A stretch of 64,000 nt of DNA from an uncultured Candidatus Melainabacteria bacterium (GCA_934726055.1 CAKVCZ010000008.1:1-64000), one strand, 5' to 3'; shown: positions 25,521-33,194, counted from the stretch's first letter. A program made the numbers and translations. Notes: generated from the sequence alone by a model not told the origin.

Positions 25521-26558
25521 TTAGATGTATTTGCTAATTTCGAGAGCCAACTCCTCATCAGTACAATTGTTCATATCAAAGCCAGCAGTATTGCTGTTTT
25601 TTGGGGCTTGAGAAACTAAAGTATTAATAGCAGAATTGTTCTCTCTCTTTGCGGATTGTTCCGCTAATAATGTCTTTTGTGCCAAGTTCCAAATGTTTTC
25701 GCAATGCTTGATAAAAGCACCGGCTTCAAAAGAATTACCTTTTAGCCTTAATGCATCTCCAAAGAAGTCAACAAATTCTTGTCTTTCAAACCATTCAGGA
25801 TATGCTTCGTATGCTTTGTTAACATAATCAGTAGCTTCAGCTTGAATACGTTTTGTGTACTCTTGTTGTGCTTGATTTTGGTAATTGTAAAGCAGTTGAT
25901 TTTTTAAAGCATCTGTTTCCTTAGTTACTTCTTTTACAACCTTAGTGCTGAAGTTTTCTTCTATATCATCAAGAAGGCTATCAGAAGGGTTGTTTGCATA
26001 AGCGTAAAGTAAATTAGTTATATACTCTGGTTCAGCAGTAGTATTTACGTATTTTAAATAACCTTGAGAAATTGCTTGAGCAACTTGGCGAGAAATAGCA
26101 TAATCAGCTTCACTTTTATAACCTTGTGCAGCTAATTCTTGTTGTCTTTCCTGCTCTTGTTTCTGCTGTAATTCTTTTAACTGGTTAGTTAGTTCTTGAG
26201 TTTTCTTAGTAAAGTTTGACTCAAGTTCTGAATAAGAAGTTAAAATCTTACTTACGTCAGGTGTACCATCAGCATTTTTAAACTTATCAGGGCAGTTAAC
26301 ACCGTTATCCTTTTTGTTTTCTTGCTTGGTATCTTCTTTACTACTGTTATTTATAGCTGTATCAGCCGTAGGCGGTTCATCTTCTTTTGCATTACCGTTT
26401 AATTCATCTAGTGCTTCGCTGATAGATAACTCATCATTGTTACTTGAAGTATCAATAGCAGTATCAGTTGCAGTATCAACACTAGATGTATTAACGGTTG
26501 TAGCATCATTTGAAGAATTGTCTGTGGTTGTTGATACAGTTTGTAAATCTTGTTCCAT
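25521..26558 (-). CDS. Scaffolding protein
   Basis: 345 residues (T7 gp9: 307). N-terminal 90 residues are acidic, Ser/Thr/Asp/Asn-rich and disordered; the central part is a long coiled coil (KKTQELTNQLKELQQKQEQERQQEL is one part, given here in two pieces: KKTQELTNQLKELQQ and EQERQQELAAQG), and the C-terminus is helical and charged. Composition and the place between portal and capsid are characteristic of short-tailed phage scaffolds, which drive procapsid assembly and then leave. Confidence 0.75.
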   Translation of the reverse strand: MEQDLQTVSTTTDNSSNDATTVNTSSVDTATDTAIDTSSNNDELSISEALDELNGNAKEDEPPTADTAINNSSKEDTKQENKKDNGVNCPDKFKNADGTPDVSKILTSYSELESNFTKKTQELTNQLKELQQKQEQERQQELAAQGYKSEADYAISRQVAQAISQGYLKYVNTTAEPEYITNLLYAYANNPSDSLLDDIEENFSTKVVKEVTKETDALKNQLLYNYQNQAQQEYTKRIQAEATDYVNKAYEAYPEWFERQEFVDFFGDALRLKGNSFEAGAFIKHCENIWNLAQKTLLAEQSAKRENNSAINTLVSQAPKNSNTAGFDMNNCTDEELALEISKYI

Positions 26559-26568
26559 TTAAAATCTC

Positions 26569-26775
26569 CTATCTGTCCTTGTCTTTTTCTTTCTCTCTGA
26601 AAAACGCTAAAATCCAGTCGTCAACTTCATTTACGACTTTCAACATCCCTTGTAACATCACTGGATCTAGTGATATAGAGCGTTTTACAATATCGTTTAA
26701 AATAATCTCTCTTATACCTCGCCATTCATTAGTGTTAGCGAGGTTGTATCTTCTAGTTAGTTCGTCTCTGTTCAT
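26569..26775 (-). CDS. Small protein between portal and scaffold
   Basis: 68 residues, starting 1 bp after the portal stop. Basic/acidic helical sequence: MNRDELTRRYNLANTNEWRG, VKRSISLDPVMLQGMLKVV, with an Arg/Lys/Asp-rich tail EREKDKDR-like. No family is recognised. Tight packing and a clear ATG support a real gene. Confidence 0.6.
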   Translation of the reverse strand: MNRDELTRRYNLANTNEWRGIREIILNDIVKRSISLDPVMLQGMLKVVNEVDDWILAFFREKEKDKDR

Positions 26776-26776
26776 A

Positions 26777-28687
26777 TTATGCCGTTGGGGTTTCTGTTGG
26801 ACTTCCTTGTAAATAGCCTATTTCAGCCATTTGAGCTTCAGGAGATTTCTCTTGTGAAGCCATACCTTGTTGTGCAGCAGCTTGTTGTTGTTCAAATTGC
26901 ATACACATTTGTTGTATGTTAGGGTCTTGTAAAAGCATTTGTTGTACTGGTAAAGGTATCTCCATTTGTTGTTGCAAGAACTTTTCAGGGTTTTCAACAC
27001 CTTTTTGTTCTAAGTACCAAGTAAATGTAGTCTTAAAGTCTAATGGAACACCTGCTTTAGCAAATCTTTCAATTGCTAAAATAACCATATCTGCGTAATT
27101 AAATCTTTCATTCAAAGCATTTTTATCTTTGTATGTATATTTATAATCACCTTGACGAGTTACATCATCAATAGTCATTTGTTCTCGTTTATTGTTGTCA
27201 TTAATAAAGATTTGTTCTTTACCAAATTTGAAATTAGAATTTAATTTTGCAATATTCTTAATAACCGGAATAATGTAATATTGTTGAATAGTATCCAAAG
27301 TCATTGATAATCTTGTTGTTTGACCTTGTACCTTTGTTGTAATTTCTGTTGCTGTACGTCTTGAACTTTCTTCATTACCCATCATATTAGGGAATATACC
27401 GGTTACTTCAGACATAATTTCAGAAATATACTGAATATCATCATTATAAATACTTGCTTCAAAGTTTATTGGTTGAACACTACTTGCGGAATATATAGAC
27501 TGGTCGAACTCAATAATTTTACCAGGATACATTTCAATTTCTTCATCAGTAAAGAAACCTTTTGGAGCAAGTAATGGTTTGTTTTCATTTAATGATTGCA
27601 AATCAACTGTTTGATTAAGCATTGTTTCTTGTACTTGTGCTAAATCAACACCAGAATAAAGAGGTGAAATACCTCTTTTAGTTTTTGGATCTAATACATA
27701 AGCACCAAATGTAAATGGATTGATTATGTATTTATTCTTTTCAAAGCATACTAAAAATTCATCAGCTACGACTACTGCGTGCCAATTCTTGAGCGTTTTA
27801 CCATCTTTAAGGGTAAATGTACCATAGAAGTCTAAAACTTTAATTGTAGAGCCGTTTGTTTGCTTCTTTGTGTCTTTTATATCTTGGTTACTCAAATCAG
27901 GTTCATCTGTTTGTTTAACCATATCTCTTAATTTAGCTTTATCTTCTTCTGTTAACTCATAGTTGACATTGTTTACAATCTCATCTACTGTTTTCCAGGT
28001 TCTATAAATTTTAGGACAAGCATCAAAATCATTTTCAAATTGAGAAGCATCAAAAACAAAATCTTCAGGATTTACCGGAATTATTGCAGCATTATTGTAA
28101 ACTTCTCTTGTATCAATATAGTAATTCTTGCCTTTTGCCTTTGCATCAAGTATTTTAGGAAGTTTAGTTACATCTGTTTGAAACATTACTTCCATTAAGT
28201 TTATTGGTCGTCTGTATTCTTCTTCTTTGATCTTCCAAGTAGAAAAAGAAATAAGTTCTCCATATATCAAGGATTTTTCAATTATTTCATCTGAAATGTT
28301 AGAAAATCCCATATCTTCAAGGATTTTTACTAAATTTGCTTTTTGCTTATTGGCATTTTCATCTGCTTCAAGTGTTGAACCTGAAACATCAAACATTGAA
28401 TTAACACCTGAATATGTATTTTTCCATATAAAAGCCTTATATGTCATAAAATACATAAACATTTTGCACATTTTTACCTTAGACTTCCAATCCTTCTTGC
28501 CCTCTTGCTTCGGTACAAATTGGTTTTTGAAATAAACCTCGTTTGATAACCGCCTTGCATAAGACAAATTTTGTTGTCTAGCATTATCGTATGTGTCAAA
28601 ATCTTCAGAAATAAGTTTAGCATAACTTAATCTTTCTTCTTTTGTTAGTTTATGAACTTTTTGATCTTGTTCTAATAAATATTCCAT
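26777..28687 (-). CDS. Portal protein (head-tail connector)
   Basis: Dodecameric ring through which DNA enters and leaves. 636 residues, longer than T7 gp8 (536) and nearer P22-type portals. Features: helical N-terminus with LSYAKLISEDFDTYDNARQQ, a wing with beta-rich PINLMEVMFQTDVTKLPK, the crown/stem region QVQETMLNQTVDLQSLNEN and EVTGIFPNMMGNEESSRRTA, and a Gln-rich C-terminal barrel-like tail (QMLLQDPNIQQMCMQFEQQQ). The order small terminase, unknown, portal, scaffold, capsid supports it strongly. Overlaps the upstream gene by 16 bp. Confidence 0.85.
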   Translation of the reverse strand: MEYLLEQDQKVHKLTKEERLSYAKLISEDFDTYDNARQQNLSYARRLSNEVYFKNQFVPKQEGKKDWKSKVKMCKMFMYFMTYKAFIWKNTYSGVNSMFDVSGSTLEADENANKQKANLVKILEDMGFSNISDEIIEKSLIYGELISFSTWKIKEEEYRRPINLMEVMFQTDVTKLPKILDAKAKGKNYYIDTREVYNNAAIIPVNPEDFVFDASQFENDFDACPKIYRTWKTVDEIVNNVNYELTEEDKAKLRDMVKQTDEPDLSNQDIKDTKKQTNGSTIKVLDFYGTFTLKDGKTLKNWHAVVVADEFLVCFEKNKYIINPFTFGAYVLDPKTKRGISPLYSGVDLAQVQETMLNQTVDLQSLNENKPLLAPKGFFTDEEIEMYPGKIIEFDQSIYSASSVQPINFEASIYNDDIQYISEIMSEVTGIFPNMMGNEESSRRTATEITTKVQGQTTRLSMTLDTIQQYYIIPVIKNIAKLNSNFKFGKEQIFINDNNKREQMTIDDVTRQGDYKYTYKDKNALNERFNYADMVILAIERFAKAGVPLDFKTTFTWYLEQKGVENPEKFLQQQMEIPLPVQQMLLQDPNIQQMCMQFEQQQAAAQQGMASQEKSPEAQMAEIGYLQGSPTETPTA

Positions 28688-29145
28688 AAAAACTCTTTTA
28701 TTGATTTGACCGGTAGGTTGAAATTACCGTTACTAAATTGATAAATCTCTGCTGTTTTTTTAATACAATCAAGCTGATTTTTAACATCATCCTGAAAGCT
28801 CTTAGAATGGACTGTATTGTCTCCGACTATTAATACCCTATCAACTCCATTGTTTTGTAAAAACTCAACCGCAGCAACCATTGTAGAGCCTTTAAATTGA
28901 ATGTTTTTTGGGATAATGATATTTTTAGTCTTATCTTTTGGAAAACTTCTTAAAGTTATGATTAAATCAGTAGGAAATTCTTTTAAAACATAAGGAAAAT
29001 TAACATAATCAGTAAAAATTCTCGCATTTGGTAATAACTCTCTTGCGTGATGGTTTAATGCAAGTTTAAAAAACTTTGCTGTTCTTATTAAGTTCCTGTC
29101 CTCTATGTTTAAATCAATACTTGTTAGTATTAATGCAGATTTCAC
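28672..29145 (-). CDS. Unknown alpha/beta protein between small terminase and portal
   Basis: 157 residues. Alternating hydrophobic strands and helices (KSALILTSIDLNIEDRNL, DLIITLRSFP, VDRVLIVGDNTVHSKSF) suggest a Rossmann-like alpha/beta fold. No nucleotide-binding or catalytic motif is certain. Because of its place it may act in packaging or be a small-molecule or sugar-handling protein; I do not assign a function. One-base overlap with the small terminase gene. Confidence 0.55.
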   Translation of the reverse strand: MKSALILTSIDLNIEDRNLIRTAKFFKLALNHHARELLPNARIFTDYVNFPYVLKEFPTDLIITLRSFPKDKTKNIIIPKNIQFKGSTMVAAVEFLQNNGVDRVLIVGDNTVHSKSFQDDVKNQLDCIKKTAEIYQFSNGNFNLPVKSIKEFLWNIY

Positions 29146-29657
29146 TATATATCTTCCATATCTATACCCTTTATTGTGTTTATTTTAGGGGTATAATCAA
29201 CTTGCTCTTTAGGATCATCAGGAATGTTTAATGCTATTTTTAAACCATTATGGCATTTATTAATAGCTCCTGATAACTGGTCTAAGTTATATGCAGTTGC
29301 TCTAGGCTTTGTTGGATTTAACATTGCTTCATTCTTATATGCTGCCAATATATCCTCTGCTACATCTAATGTGTTTTGATATATCTTTACTATTCTCTCT
29401 ACTGTTTTGACTTTATCGTCTATTATTTCTTCGCATATCCTGTCTTTTACAGTTGTTGCAATGTTCTCTTTTCTCCAATCAATTCCATCTCTTTTCATAC
29501 GTGATTTTAATTTGTATGGAGTAATGTCATATTTTTCATACTTTTTACAGATTTCAGCAGGAGTTTTACCTTTTAAATACAAAGCAGTAATTTCTAGCCA
29601 ATCTGTACTAGAAAGTTGTTTCTTTAATGCAGTTGTATCATCTTTTTTTTTAGGCAT
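29145..29657 (-). CDS. Terminase small subunit
   Basis: 170 residues. The N-terminal region WLEITALYLKGKTPAEICKKY then ITPYKLKSRMKRDGIDWRK is a helix-turn-helix of the kind used by small terminases to recognise packaging sites; a helical oligomerisation part follows (VERIVKIYQNTLDVAEDI). It lies at the head of the virion operon, 5' of the portal. The packaging site it recognises is probably nearby, either in the gap 29658-29736 or in the 870-bp intergenic region beyond. Confidence 0.7.
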   Translation of the reverse strand: MPKKKDDTTALKKQLSSTDWLEITALYLKGKTPAEICKKYEKYDITPYKLKSRMKRDGIDWRKENIATTVKDRICEEIIDDKVKTVERIVKIYQNTLDVAEDILAAYKNEAMLNPTKPRATAYNLDQLSGAINKCHNGLKIALNIPDDPKEQVDYTPKINTIKGIDMEDI

Positions 29658-29671
29658 ATATTTTTCCCAAA

Positions 29672-29691
29672 GAAAAACCCCTATTAGGGGT
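29672..29691 (-). terminator. Short hairpin terminator in the leader of the terminase-portal unit
   Basis: On the minus strand ACCCC-TAATA-GGGGT is followed by five T (plus-strand positions 29672-29691). It stands in the 79-bp gap between the 129-aa gene and small terminase, so it could stop or attenuate late transcription unless antitermination occurs. A weak GATAAT-like -10 lies just upstream. Confidence 0.6.
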
Positions 29692-29736
29692 AGTGTGCTT
29701 ATTATCTAAGGAGTAATCTAGACAAAAAATGTATAG

Positions 29737-30126
29737 TCAGTCGATTTCTATTTTGCTTAAAACCTTGTTATTACCATAAAAGTCTGATGCTTTCTCGGTA
29801 ATCTTATAAATCTTACCATCCTTCTTATGTTCTGTATATGTTCCATAACATAAGCCGTATGTATCATTCGTTTTTTGAGGAAGTTCTGAAGCCTTATAAT
29901 TTGTTTCCCTTGAATACTTATCTATTGCCTTCTCTGCTTCAGCTTTTTTGTATGTCGTGCTAAAGTATTTATTATCAGATACTCTAACTTGTTCTAATCT
30001 AGCTAATAATGACTCACATACCGGACATACTGTTATATGCAGCTTTCGCTTTATAAACTTATCTGTGTCATACAAAAAATAAGTATCGTTATCCGATATT
30101 TTCATATTACAGTGTACTACCGCCAC
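29737..30126 (-). CDS. Unknown phage protein with CPVC motif
   Basis: 129 residues. First gene of the leftward region. Start is GTG at 30126 with a strong GGGGGAG just upstream; an internal ATG at 30105 lacks an SD. Sequence features: ITVCPVCESLLARLEQVRV (a CxxC pair, possible half of a metal site) and TYGLCYGTYTEHKKDGKIYK. Family not recognised. It is separated from small terminase by a hairpin terminator, so it may be expressed differently from the virion genes. Confidence 0.6.
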   Translation of the reverse strand: MAVVHCNMKISDNDTYFLYDTDKFIKRKLHITVCPVCESLLARLEQVRVSDNKYFSTTYKKAEAEKAIDKYSRETNYKASELPQKTNDTYGLCYGTYTEHKKDGKIYKITEKASDFYGNNKVLSKIEID

Positions 30127-30260
30127 AAATCTCCCCCAAGATTAAACATACCAACTTCGTTTGCAGGTTTCCCATTCAATGCTACTAAAATGAGTATGTC
30201 CTTATTTATCATAACAAATTACTTGGCTGTTTTCTTAAAGTACACCTCTTTAATTTACAA

Positions 30261-30281
30261 AAGTTTACAACTGGTAAACTT
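30261..30281. promoter_or_regulatory. Operator: AAGTTTAC - 5 bp - GTAAACTT
   Basis: Perfect 8-bp inverted repeat with a 5-bp spacer. Shares the GTTTAC/GTAAAC core with elements at 5568, 33571-33609, 37073-37101 and 44859-44888. Lies just upstream of the rightward promoter at 30305-30313. Confidence 0.6.
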
Positions 30282-30304
30282 TTTAAGTAAAAAAAGCCAA
30301 AATG

Positions 30305-30313
30305 TGGTATAAT
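30305..30313 (+). promoter_or_regulatory. Rightward early promoter (extended -10)
   Basis: TGG-TATAAT: a consensus -10 at 30308-30313 with a TG one base upstream; the -35 is poor, as expected for extended -10. The start would be near 30320, giving a leader of about 680 nt before the first coding sequence at 31000. Confidence 0.6.
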
Positions 30314-30357
30314 AGTAGTAGCTATTGATAATTATTTTTTGACATTTTTACAAGTGC

Positions 30358-30382
30358 AGCTCCTTATACAAGGGGCTTTATT
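30358..30382 (+). terminator. Leader terminator of the rightward early unit
   Basis: AGCTCCTT (30358-30365) / AAGGGGCT (30370-30377) with one G-T pair, 4-nt loop, then TTATTTTT. It lies about 40 nt after the predicted transcription start and well before any gene. Confidence 0.65.
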
Positions 30383-30747
30383 TTTGCGTTCTGGGAGGGT
30401 CGGAGATATTTGGGGGATAGTTATCTATTGACTAGTGTAGCAATGGGGGGATGGTAGGTAGGGTAGGCAACAATGGCTATTGGCTACGAGAAAAAGCCTT
30501 TAACATTACTTATCTTTAAAAGGTTTTACCCTACCAACTAACAACAATTCTCTAAAGATTTTATTAGAACAAGTTACAATCCATTTTAAGATGGGTTAAA
30601 TACTTAAAAGGTAAAACAACACCAAACCATAATACAATTACTCTTAAACAGACTTATAATAGTTCCTACTTCAACATAAGCTAAGACCCAATTAAAAAGA
30701 ATAAGTTGAATTTGTTGTTGTTTGTTTTGTACACCAGAAAAAATATA

Positions 30748-30990
30748 CTTTCAGGGTTAAACCCGTTTTCTATTTCCACCCTATTATGCTCACATGCAGG
30801 TCAAGCCACCTGTTGTTTTTGTTACAAAACCTAACCGGTCGAACCATTCAGATAAGATATACCATTCGTTGAACCGGTTAAGTTTCGTAACGAAAACCTG
30901 TTGTAGCTTGACTATACCAGTTTAGCTTCTCGCCTTGTTAGGTTCGCTGTGTTATGGGATGTAAATAGAAAACGGGTTTAACCCAGAAAG
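30748..30990. repeat. ~243-bp nested inverted repeat
   Basis: Outer arms 30754-30775 and 30963-30984 are perfectly complementary over 22 bp and extend to 28 bp with one mismatch (30748-30775 / 30963-30990). Inside, GTCAAGC (30800-30806) pairs with GCTTGAC (30906-30912), and GTTTTTGTTAC...TAACCGGT pairs with its near-complement at about 30870-30897. The right arm ends in the SD of the gene at 31000. May act in DNA (origin, packaging, partition) or as RNA. Confidence 0.85.
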
Positions 30991-30999
30991 AGGTAAATT

Positions 31000-31461
31000 A
31001 TGACAAATGTACAAAACAAACAACAAAGTGAAAACAAATTCAACTTATTCAGATACGTTTATGGTCGTATCTACGCTGCTTATGTTGAAGCAGGAAAAAC
31101 TCAAAGTTTTAGCATAGAAGATGTTAAAACACGTAGTTGGATTGGGATTATGGTTTGGTTAAAAAGAAATAACCATATACAAAGTTTCCAATTTGGTAAA
31201 ACATTAAAAGATGGTTTCAAAGTAACATTTGAAGGTTTCAATGAAAAAGAGTTGATGTATGAAAGATATTTAAAAGCAATTGAAAGAAATATCTTAAACG
31301 ATAACACAAATGCATTGCCAAAAGATAATGCAATATCTGAAAACAGAAATAAATCAGCAGTTGATGTTGAACCTGAAACTGTATATGTTGAAAAACTATC
31401 ACGTGAAGATAGTTCAACAACTGAATTGAATAAACAAGTTATGAAGGAATTGGTAGGGTAA
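31000..31461 (+). CDS. Unknown early phage protein
   Basis: 153 residues, first gene after the nested inverted repeat. SD AGAAAGAGG stands 7 nt before the ATG. N-terminal half is basic and may bind nucleic acid: LFRYVYGRIYAAYVEAGKTQ, VKTRSWIGIMVWLKRNN, KDGFKVTFEGFNEKEL; C-terminal half is acidic and Asn/Ser-rich, probably flexible. No family recognised. Its SD lies in one arm of the large hairpin, so translation could depend on RNA folding. Confidence 0.7.
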   Translation: MTNVQNKQQSENKFNLFRYVYGRIYAAYVEAGKTQSFSIEDVKTRSWIGIMVWLKRNNHIQSFQFGKTLKDGFKVTFEGFNEKELMYERYLKAIERNILNDNTNALPKDNAISENRNKSAVDVEPETVYVEKLSREDSSTTELNKQVMKELVG

Positions 31462-31718
31462 AACCTACCTTTTCCTTATATAGCTGCTTTACACGTTATA
31501 AGGTTATGCAAATATACGCTTGAAGCCCTATCCCATCCCATCCCCCTCAAAACCAGAAATAAAGGGGGAAATCTCGGAATGAAGCAAACCAAGAAATACC
31601 TCTACTAAATTTCTTAGAAATTTCTTTAAAGAAATTGTATAGGAGTTATAAGGTTAGAGGTTATATATGGTATATAGGAGATAGGTGAGAGTGAATGAGG
31701 TGAACTGATAATAATAAT

Positions 31719-31789
31719 GGGTATTTTGGGGATATTTGGACTGAAGTCCAAAGCTCAATACCCTACGGTAATATTCCTTGTACAAGGAA
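31719..31789 (+). promoter_or_regulatory. Structured 5' leader: two-tier stem-loop plus palindrome
   Basis: Outer helix GGGTATT (31719-31725) / AATACCC (31757-31763) encloses inner helix TTTGGAC (31735-31741) / GTCCAAA (31746-31752) capped by a TGAA tetraloop. A 16-bp perfect palindrome TTCCTTGTACAAGGAA follows at 31774-31789, just before the SD of the gene at 31813. The remainder of the gap (31462-31718) shows an AT-rich hairpin at about 31603-31636 and no gene. Confidence 0.65.
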
Positions 31790-31812
31790 CTAATAATAAA
31801 GGAGGTAAAAAT

Positions 31813-32088
31813 ATGATTAAAATTGAAGTAACAGAATTAGAAAAAAATAATGAAGGATTTATAGCAACTGTTGACATTAATGGAGATACTTATAATGTAA
31901 TACGCAAAGGAGAAAATGTACAAAAAGTATTACAAGAAACAATCATTAGCTATGTAAACAGATGGAGTGATGTAACTAAAAAAGAGTTATTTTACCAGAC
32001 AGATGAAATAATTGCCAAAAAAGGCAAATTCATAATTGATAAAAAAGAGAACGACCAAGTTTACGGTCATTACGAATACATTGCATAG
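31813..32088 (+). CDS. Small acidic/basic phage protein, unknown
   Basis: 91 residues from the ATG at 31813, chosen because AAAGGAGG lies 6-7 bases upstream; a longer frame would cross the structured leader. Begins MIKIEVTELEKNNEGFIATV with beta-strand pattern and YNVIRKGENVQKVLQET; no family recognised. It is followed 13 bp later by the 75-aa gene. Confidence 0.65.
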   Translation: MIKIEVTELEKNNEGFIATVDINGDTYNVIRKGENVQKVLQETIISYVNRWSDVTKKELFYQTDEIIAKKGKFIIDKKENDQVYGHYEYIA

Positions 32089-32101
32089 AAAGGAGTTAAA
32101 T

Positions 32102-32329
32102 ATGTTAACATTGGATCAAATATATAAAAAGAATGAAGAAACATTAGAAGAACTATCATTTTACGAGGATAGAAATGGAAGATTACCAAAAGGAGGTACT
32201 CAATACGTAGGTCAATACTACGTAGTGAAGAAAACAAGAAATAAGTTCTATTATAGGTTATATCACTTATTATGTAATGGAAAAATGATTGAAAGTGATA
32301 TAACAGGTTATATAGAGAGAGCTGCTTAG
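32102..32329 (+). CDS. Small basic phage protein, unknown
   Basis: 75 residues from ATG 32102 with AAAGGAG upstream. Contains GGTQYVGQYYVVKKTRNKFYY, a beta-hairpin-like basic stretch that could bind nucleic acid, and ends DITGYIERAA. Its stop overlaps by 4 bp the stop of the convergent zinc-ribbon/HRDC gene. Function unknown. Confidence 0.6.
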   Translation: MLTLDQIYKKNEETLEELSFYEDRNGRLPKGGTQYVGQYYVVKKTRNKFYYRLYHLLCNGKMIESDITGYIERAA

Positions 32330-32814
32330 TTCCCGTTCAAAGAATTTCTATCGAGAGTTTTAATAATATGAATAATATCATTACCGTACTTGTCGATTTT
32401 CTTACCATAGAAATCATTTGTAGTTTGACAATAATTGCGTAATTGACCAATAGTAGTTGGAAGAATTTTACAGATTTGAACAATAGTTCTATCAGTAAAT
32501 ACACAAAAAGGACTGAAACATTGTTTATCAGCTTGCATTTTTCTGTATGCTTTTAAACGTTCAACTAAAACATTTTCATCTAATATAGGTCTATGAAAAT
32601 CAAAACCACAATAAGGACAGAAATTATAACCAACTTTTACTGAAGGTTTTTTGCAATTACGACAGATTTTACCATATTTAGCATATAATTCTTCGATAGA
32701 AACAGATTTAGGTTCTGGTTCTTTAATAACAATAGGTTTATCAATCTTAGTACCACACTCTGGACAAACTACCCAACTATCTTTTAAATCGCATTTACAT
32801 TTAGGACATTTCAT
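32326..32814 (-). CDS. Zinc-ribbon protein with C-terminal HRDC-like domain
   Basis: 162 residues. Two CxxC...CxxC zinc ribbons: CPKCKCDL with CPECGTKI (residues about 3-25), and CRNCKKPS with CPYCGFDF (about 52-76). The C-terminal 60 residues (FTDRTIVQICKILPTTIGQL, YGNDIIHIIKTL) fit the HRDC pattern known from RecQ helicases and RNase D, which binds nucleic acid. It is a lone leftward gene inside a rightward block, with no SD; the promoter places transcription at or next to the ATG, so the mRNA is probably leaderless. Could be expressed in the lysogen. Confidence 0.75.
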   Translation of the reverse strand: MKCPKCKCDLKDSWVVCPECGTKIDKPIVIKEPEPKSVSIEELYAKYGKICRNCKKPSVKVGYNFCPYCGFDFHRPILDENVLVERLKAYRKMQADKQCFSPFCVFTDRTIVQICKILPTTIGQLRNYCQTTNDFYGKKIDKYGNDIIHIIKTLDRNSLNGN

Positions 32815-32820
32815 AACACA

Positions 32821-32848
32821 ATCTTATCAGAAAAAGAAAAAAAGTAAA
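32821..32848 (-). promoter_or_regulatory. Promoter of the zinc-ribbon/HRDC gene (leaderless)
   Basis: On the minus strand TTTACT (32843-32848), 16-bp spacer, TAAGAT (32821-32826, with TGA before it). The -10 ends 7 bp before the ATG at 32814, so transcription would begin at or next to the ATG. Confidence 0.5.
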
Positions 32849-32891
32849 GTCTTATAATAAGAAACCTATAAAGTATTAGTAAAGGTATTAC

Positions 32892-33006
32892 CTATATAGG
32901 TATTACTATATAGGTATTTATTTATATATGTGCGATTTGGTGTGCGATGGGTATGCTTCAAAGCTAGTCATAGACTGGTTTAGAGGTGTGCTATTTGGTG
33001 TGCGAT
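32892..33006. repeat. Iteron-like repeats: two 14-bp tandem units and four TGTGCGAT-type units
   Basis: CTATATAGGTATTA at 32892-32905 is followed directly by CTATATAGGTATTT (32906-32919). Then TGTGCGAT-TTGG-TGTGCGAT (32929-32948) and TGTGCTAT-TTGG-TGTGCGAT (32987-33006) form a 20-bp repeat at 19/20 identity, 58 bp apart. This is the only gap between the zinc-ribbon gene and the next rightward genes, so it may be a promoter control site or an origin. Confidence 0.75.
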
Positions 33007-33044
33007 TATTTTAGAAGAAAATACTACAAAAAAGGAGGTAAAAA

Positions 33045-33185
33045 ATGACTATTTTGTACAAAGGAAAAATCTATCTTTTAGTAGATGGAAATTACGTGAA
33101 TGAAGATAATATAGGTTGTAATAGAGAAAATTGCAAAAACTGTAAATATTATTGCAACGAAGTAGATAAAAAATTCAATCTTTAG
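33045..33185 (+). CDS. Small Cys-cluster protein (46 aa)
   Basis: Starts at ATG 33045 with AAAGGAGG upstream; 46 residues. The motif CNRENCKNCKYYC (C-x4-C-x2-C-x3-C) looks like a small zinc site. Part of the rightward early unit, 9 bp before the next gene. Function unknown; many phage accessory genes here encode similar Cys-rich miniproteins. Confidence 0.55.
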   Translation: MTILYKGKIYLLVDGNYVNEDNIGCNRENCKNCKYYCNEVDKKFNL

Positions 33186-33194
33186 GAGGTAAAT

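Larger units (their letters stand above)
30127..30999. other. 870-bp gene-free region between late and early operons
   Basis: No convincing coding frame on either strand. It holds an operator-like palindrome (30261-30281), a rightward extended -10 promoter (30305-30313), a short terminator (30358-30382), G-rich stretches near 30390-30460, and a nested inverted repeat from 30748 to 30990. Such control regions between divergent phage operons can also hold packaging (pac/cos) or replication sites. Confidence 0.8.

Noticed and set aside
30339..30370. TTGACA at 30339-30344 as a second early promoter
   Set aside because: The matching -10 would have to be TATACA about 20 bp away, too far; the hairpin terminator overlaps it.
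31717..31812. Longer N-terminus for the 91-aa gene across the structured leader
   Set aside because: No SD at the upstream start, whereas AAAGGAGG precedes the ATG at 31813; the upstream DNA folds as RNA structure.
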